Source: RYN-111 sp963760125 (GTDB lineage Bacteria > Actinomycetota > Actinomycetes > Mycobacteriales > SCTD01). Taken from it: a stretch of DNA of 64,000 nt. The notes beneath the pieces were generated by a model. The model saw nothing but the letters and a program-made list of their open reading frames with translations. It searched no databases and was not told the origin of the DNA. Numbering within the stretch: position 1 is the first letter of the stretch; every line of letters begins with the position of its first letter. The DNA is taken from contig CAVXBV010000008.1 in NCBI GenBank assembly GCA_963760125.1, forward strand, positions 124,001-188,000, read 5' to 3'. A program made the position numbers and the translations under genes. Positions 59,950 through 64,000 of this stretch are shown here, one piece after another.

Positions 59950-60440
59950 TAGCGGACCAGGCCTCGGAGGACCTCCGCCTCCTTGGCGGTGATCTTCTCG
60001 GTCAGGCCGACCACGACGCCCTCGGCCTTGCCACCGACCAGCGGGATCGAGACCTTGACCGTTCCCTGCACGACGTAGGCGCACCCGCCACCGCTGGGCT
60101 CCAGCCGCATCGTGCCCTCGACCTTGGCCGGTGACCCGGCGGTGTCGGTCGTCCACGTGCCGGAGCGGACGCCGCCGACCGAGGGACCCCAGGTGTCGGT
60201 CTGCACGACCTTCCCGCCGCTCGGCAGGAACTTGGTGAGAAAGCCCGGGACGTTGTCCGGCAGGTCTCGGGAGACCACCAGCGTGACGGCGCCGCCCTCC
60301 CCGACCGTGCGGCTCACGACGGTGCTGCCGTCGCCCAGCGCCTGCGCCTTGGCGGGTGCCCATTCGTCACCGGAGATCGCGGCGTAGGCGGTCTCCACCT
60401 CGACGCCGAGGTCGTAGCGGACGTTGATCTTGCCGGCCAT
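59949..60440 (-). CDS. DUF2505-domain protein (tandem paralogue)
   Basis: A 163-aa protein aligned along its length with the one at 59455: NVRYDLGVEVETAYAAISGDEW, TLVVSRDLPDNVPGFLTKFLP, VVQTDTWGPSVGGVRSGTWTTD and VSIPLVGGKAEGVVVGLTEKI. ATG 60440 follows GGAGCCCC. SRPBCC-like fold, function unknown. Both copies lie directly after the CNNM/CorC gene (10-nt gap) and may be transcribed with it. Confidence 0.8.
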   Translation of the reverse strand: MAGKINVRYDLGVEVETAYAAISGDEWAPAKAQALGDGSTVVSRTVGEGGAVTLVVSRDLPDNVPGFLTKFLPSGGKVVQTDTWGPSVGGVRSGTWTTDTAGSPAKVEGTMRLEPSGGGCAYVVQGTVKVSIPLVGGKAEGVVVGLTEKITAKEAEVLRGLVR

Positions 60441-60450
60441 GGGGCTCCTG

Positions 60451-61773
60451 TCAGGACGAGTGGGCGGGCTGGGGCTCGTGCGCGTGGTCGGGCTCGTGCA
60501 CGATCGGTGTGACACGGACCCTGCTCACTCGACGGCCGTCGAGCTCGGTGACCTCCAGCCGGTGGTTGTCCGCCTCGATCGCCTCGCCGACGCGCGGTAC
60601 GTGACCGAGCGAGGCCATGACGAAACCGGCCAGCGTCTCGTACGGCCCCTCGGGCAGGCGGACGCCGGTCTGCTCGTGGACCTCGTCGAGGTTGAGCAGG
60701 CCGTCGGCCTCAACGTCCTCCCCGCGGAAGCGCAGAGCCTCGTCGCCGGGAGCGTCGTACTCGTCGCGGATGTCACCGATGACCTCCTCGATGAGGTCCT
60801 CGAGGGTGACGATGCCGGCGGTACCGCCGTACTCGTCCACGACCATGGCCAGGTGGTGCCCCTCGCGGCGCATCTCCGACATGCTCGGCAGCACCTTCTT
60901 GGTGCCGGGAAGGAGCTTCACCTCGCGCACGACGTCGGACACCTTGGTCACCCGGGCCTTCGCCACGGGCATGAGCAGGTCCCGCACGTGCACGAAGCCC
61001 AGGATGTCGTCCTGGTTGCTGCGCGAGACGGGATAGCGCGAGTGCGGGAACTGCGCGGTCAGCTTGGCCGCGCGCGCCACGGTGATCGACGCGTCGAGGA
61101 ACTCGACCTCGGTGCGCGGGATCATCACCTCGCGCAGCTGCCGCTCCCCCGCCGCGAACACCTCGTCGATGAGCTTTCGCTCGTCCTTGGTCAGCGACTC
61201 GTGGGCGGCCACCAACCCGCGCAGCTCCTCCTCGGAGATGGAGTCGCGGGCGGCGCTCGGGTCCCCACCGACCAGGCGGACGAGCACGTCGGTGGTCTTG
61301 GACAGGAACCAGATCACCGGACGGCTGATGCGGGCGAAGCGGTCGACCACCGGAGCCAGCAGCAGCGCGGTGCCGGTCGGTCGCTGCAGGGCGAGGCGCT
61401 TGGGCGCGAGCTCACCGACGGTGATGGCAACGTAGGAGATCGCCAACGTGATGGAGATCAGCGACACCAGCTCGGAGACGCCCTGCGACAGGCCGAGGTC
61501 CTCGAGCTTCGGCGCCAGGTGCTTGGACAGCCGCGCCTCCCCGAAGGCGGCCGACAGGAAGCCGGCGGCGGTCACCCCGATCTGCACGGCGGCCAGGAAG
61601 CGGTTGGGGTTGTCGGTCAGCGCCGCGACGCGACGGCCTCGCTTGCCCGTCTCGGCAAGCCCCTTGACCTGGCTGTCCCGAAGCGAGACCAACGCGATCT
61701 CACTGGCGACGAACACCGCACCCATGAGGATGAGGGACAAGATGAGAGCCATGCTGATGAGCACGTCGTTCAC
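60451..61773 (-). CDS. CNNM/CorC-type (hemolysin C family) membrane protein
   Basis: A 440-aa protein. Residues about 1-190 are the membrane DUF21/CNNM domain (VFVASEIALVSLRDSQVKGL, GVTAAGFLSAAFGEARLSKHL). Residues about 210-340 are two CBS domains starting REVMIPRTEVEFLDA. The C-terminus is a CorC_HlyC transporter-associated domain (ADGLLNLDEVHEQTGVRLPEGPYETLAGFVM). Related proteins affect magnesium or cobalt flux. It starts 115 bp from the isocitrate dehydrogenase stop, with a terminator in between. Confidence 0.88.
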   Translation of the reverse strand: MNDVLISMALILSLILMGAVFVASEIALVSLRDSQVKGLAETGKRGRRVAALTDNPNRFLAAVQIGVTAAGFLSAAFGEARLSKHLAPKLEDLGLSQGVSELVSLISITLAISYVAITVGELAPKRLALQRPTGTALLLAPVVDRFARISRPVIWFLSKTTDVLVRLVGGDPSAARDSISEEELRGLVAAHESLTKDERKLIDEVFAAGERQLREVMIPRTEVEFLDASITVARAAKLTAQFPHSRYPVSRSNQDDILGFVHVRDLLMPVAKARVTKVSDVVREVKLLPGTKKVLPSMSEMRREGHHLAMVVDEYGGTAGIVTLEDLIEEVIGDIRDEYDAPGDEALRFRGEDVEADGLLNLDEVHEQTGVRLPEGPYETLAGFVMASLGHVPRVGEAIEADNHRLEVTELDGRRVSRVRVTPIVHEPDHAHEPQPAHSS

Positions 61774-61842
61774 GGCACGACCTCGAGGGCGGGTCGTGCC
61801 GGTCTACTCGGAGGGTGATCCACGCCCATCAGAGTAGTGCCG

Positions 61843-61878
61843 CGAGAGCCCGCGGTCCCGAGGGGGCGCGGGCTCTCG
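61843..61878 (-). terminator. Hairpin terminator after isocitrate dehydrogenase
   Basis: CGAGAGCCCGCG (61843-61854) pairs perfectly over 12 bp with CGCGGGCTCTCG (61867-61878), 12-nt loop, 10 nt beyond the stop of the minus-strand isocitrate dehydrogenase gene. Confidence 0.83.
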
Positions 61879-61888
61879 GTCGGTCCGG

Positions 61889-64000
61889 TCAGAAGGAGGA
61901 CAGCGCGGCGTTGAACGTCGCGCTCGGGCGCATGACCGCGTCGGTCTTCGCCTTGTCGACGTAGTAGTAGCCGCCGATGTCCGCCGGCTTTCCCTGCACC
62001 GCGACGAGCTCGGCCAGGATGGTCTCCTCCTGGGCCGCCAGGGTGTCAGCGAGCCCCGCGAACAGGGCCGCCGCCTCGGCGTCGTCGGTCTGGTTCGCCA
62101 GCGCCTGCGCCCAGTAGAGCGCGAGGTAGAAGTGGGAACCGCGGTTGTCGATCTGTCCCACCTTGCGGGCGGGGCTGCGGTTCTCCTCGAGGACCCGGCC
62201 CGTGGCCTCGTCCAGCGTGCGGCCGAGCAGTGCCGCGCGCGCGTTGTCGGTCTTCTCGCCGAGGAACTCGAAGGAGACCGCGAGTGCGAGGAACTCCCCG
62301 AGGGAGTCCCACCGCAGGTAGTCCTCCTTGACGAGCTGCTGCACGTGCTTGGGGGCCGACCCGCCCGCCCCGGTCTCGAAGAGCCCACCGCCGGCCATCA
62401 GCGGCACGATGCTCAGCATCTTCGCGCTGGTACCGAGCTCGAGGATCGGGAACAGGTCGGTGAGGTAGTCACGCAGCACGTTGCCCGTGACGCTGATGGT
62501 GTCCTCGCCCTTGGCGGCCCGCTCGAGGGTGAAGCGGGTGGCCGCAGCGACGTCGAGGAACTCCAGCGTCAGCCCGGCGGTGTCCAGGGTGGCCAGGACC
62601 GCACGCACCTTCGTGAGCACCTCGGCGTCGTGGGCGCGGGTCTCGTCGAGCCAGAAGACGGCGGGGACGCCGGTGGCCCGTGCCCGCGCGACCGCGAGCC
62701 GCACCCAGTCGGTGATCGGCGCGTCCTTGGTCTGGCAGGCCCGGAAGATGTCGCCGGCGGCGACGTCCTGGCGCATCAGCACCTCACCGGCACCGTTGAC
62801 GACCTGCACGACACCGTCGGCGGCGATCTCGAAGGTCTTGTCGTGGCTGCCGTACTCCTCGGCCTTCTGCGCCATGAGCCCGACGTTGGGGGTGGTGCCC
62901 ATGGTCGTCGGGTCGAAGGCGCCATGCGCGCGGCAGAAGTCGACGGTCTCGGCGTAGAGAGGCGCGTACGACGAATCGGGGATCACGTAGAGGGTGTCCT
63001 GGAGCTCGTCCCGGGCGTTCCACATCTGGCCACTGGTGCGGATGGCAGCGGGCATCGAGGCGTCGATGATGACGTCGCTCGGGACGTGCAGGTTGGTGAT
63101 GCCCTTGGCCGAGTCGACCTGAGCCAAGGCTGGACCGCTGGCGTAGGTCGCCGTGATCGCACCCTCGATCTCGGCCCGCCTGTCGGCGGGGAGCTTGTCC
63201 AGCGAGGCGAGCACCTGACCGAGACCGTCGTTGGGGTTGGCCCCCACCGCGGCGAGGTCCTCGCCGTAGGTGGCGAAGACGTCGGCGAAGAACGCCTTCA
63301 CCACGTGGCCGAAGATGATCGGGTCCGAGACCTTCATCATCGTGGCCTTGAGGTGCACCGAGAACAGGACGCCCTCGGCCTGGGCTGCCGCGACCTGCTC
63401 GGCCAGGAACGCCTGCAGCGCAGCCTTTCTCATGACGGCGGCGTCGACGATCTCACCGGTCTGGACCACCAGGTCCTGCTTCAGCACGGTGGTCTCGGAG
63501 CCGCTGACCAGCTCGATCCTGAGGGTGTCCGCCGCGGCCAACGTCACCGAGGTCTCGGAGTGGCGGAAGTCGCCGTCGCCCATGGTGGCGACGCGCGACC
63601 GCGAGTCCGGTGACCACGCGCCCATGGAGTGCGGGTGCTTCTTGGCGTAGCCCTTGACCGACAGCGGCGCGCGCCGGTCGGAGTTGCCCTCACGCAACAC
63701 CGGGTTCACGGCACTGCCCTTCACGGCGTCGAACTTCGCCCGGACCTCCGGGGCGCTCGCGGCGTCCTCGGGGTAGTCGGGCACCGCGAAACCGGCCGCC
63801 TGCAGCTCCTTGACGGCGGCGACGAGCTGGGGGATTGAGGCGCTCACGTTGGGCAGCTTGATGATGTTGGCCTCAGGCGTCTTCGCGAGCTCGCCGAGCT
63901 CGGCGAGCGCGTCCGGCGCGAGGTCGAACGCTGCGAGGATCCGACCGGCCAGGGAGATGTCGCGCGTCTCGATGTCGACGCCGGCCTTTCCGGCGTAGGC
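61889..64000 (-). CDS. icd: NADP-dependent isocitrate dehydrogenase, monomeric type (5' end missing)
   Basis: Monomeric IDH, about 740 aa when complete; 703 residues are inside the window and the N-terminus lies past 64000. A GTG at 63847 is internal, since the frame stays open with conserved IDH text upstream (GKAGVDIETRDISLAGRI, KTPEANIIKLPNVSASIPQL). Other landmarks: HPHSMGAWSPDSRSRVATMGDGDF, KATMMKVSDPIIFGHVVKAFF, IDASMPAAIRTSGQMWN, MAQKAEEYGSHDKTFE and DNRGSHFYLALYWAQALA. It decarboxylates isocitrate to 2-oxoglutarate. A hairpin terminator follows. Confidence 0.95.
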   Translation of the reverse strand, partial: AYAGKAGVDIETRDISLAGRILAAFDLAPDALAELGELAKTPEANIIKLPNVSASIPQLVAAVKELQAAGFAVPDYPEDAASAPEVRAKFDAVKGSAVNPVLREGNSDRRAPLSVKGYAKKHPHSMGAWSPDSRSRVATMGDGDFRHSETSVTLAAADTLRIELVSGSETTVLKQDLVVQTGEIVDAAVMRKAALQAFLAEQVAAAQAEGVLFSVHLKATMMKVSDPIIFGHVVKAFFADVFATYGEDLAAVGANPNDGLGQVLASLDKLPADRRAEIEGAITATYASGPALAQVDSAKGITNLHVPSDVIIDASMPAAIRTSGQMWNARDELQDTLYVIPDSSYAPLYAETVDFCRAHGAFDPTTMGTTPNVGLMAQKAEEYGSHDKTFEIAADGVVQVVNGAGEVLMRQDVAAGDIFRACQTKDAPITDWVRLAVARARATGVPAVFWLDETRAHDAEVLTKVRAVLATLDTAGLTLEFLDVAAATRFTLERAAKGEDTISVTGNVLRDYLTDLFPILELGTSAKMLSIVPLMAGGGLFETGAGGSAPKHVQQLVKEDYLRWDSLGEFLALAVSFEFLGEKTDNARAALLGRTLDEATGRVLEENRSPARKVGQIDNRGSHFYLALYWAQALANQTDDAEAAALFAGLADTLAAQEETILAELVAVQGKPADIGGYYYVDKAKTDAVMRPSATFNAALSSF

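Overview
This window is high-GC DNA from an Actinomycetota, probably a soil or marine member of the Nocardioidaceae-Mycobacteriales type. The evidence is the very GC-rich third codon positions, the frequent GTG and TTG starts, the chains of genes joined by GTGA or ATGA overlaps, the monomeric NADP isocitrate dehydrogenase, and a large sterol side-chain catabolic locus. Genus-level placement is inference. No rRNA, tRNA, CRISPR array or insertion sequence was seen.

Positions 1-3009 hold a LivFGHM-type ABC importer operon (minus strand, 3' end cut by the window edge) in which the two permeases are fused. Positions 3243-46443 are dominated by sterol side-chain degradation. A minus-strand group (3243-8017) carries a ChsB1-like SDR, a ChsE4/ChsE5-like heteromeric acyl-CoA dehydrogenase pair and a KstD-family flavoprotein. 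A plus-strand operon (8150-14586) starts with CYP142 and continues with an enoyl-CoA hydratase, a phosphotransferase-fold kinase, an F420-type LLM oxidoreductase, an SDR and a FadD19-like ligase. A 13-gene minus-strand run (14579-28283) encodes FadD17-like and FadD19-like ligases, an SDR, Ltp3, Ltp4, two DUF35 partners, another FadD, a CYP125-type P450, an IpdC-like flavoprotein, Ltp2, ChsH1 and ChsH2. FadA5 is divergent from it. Then come a poorly characterised trio (kinase-like, AttH/CrtC-like, metallo-beta-lactamase fold), an LLM enzyme, a 3Fe-4S ferredoxin with EchA19, two hotdog thioesterases, an MFS transporter, the ChsE2/ChsE1 pair, a second MFS transporter and an aldehyde dehydrogenase.

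Together these genes nearly complete the known route: P450 oxidation of the sterol terminus, CoA activation, beta-oxidation cycles, and retro-aldol release of the last C3 unit by Ltp2-ChsH2. Ltp3/Ltp4 with FadD19-like ligases suggest the ability to handle C24-branched (plant) sterols. Ten operator-like 14-mers matching the KstR pattern TnnAACnnGTTnnA (four perfect, six with one mismatch) lie 22-54 nt upstream of start codons. One perfect KstR2-pattern site (AnCAAGnnCTTGnT) lies at 8030-8043. No regulator gene is present in the window.

Positions 42758-64000 turn into housekeeping and mixed genes: SDR, aldose epimerase, a ferredoxin and ferredoxin reductase (with their own KstR-like box), M20 peptidase, GCS2 ligase, GDPD, acyl-CoA mutase large subunit, sdhCDAB, D-Ala-D-Ala carboxypeptidase, YihY protein, 2'-5' RNA ligase, trpS, a geranylgeranyl-reductase-family flavoprotein, tandem DUF2505 proteins, a CNNM/CorC protein and isocitrate dehydrogenase (5' end cut by the window edge). 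The most unusual local feature is a pair of apparent one-base insertions about 200 bp apart near 30630 and 30833, which break two adjacent genes of the uncharacterised trio.
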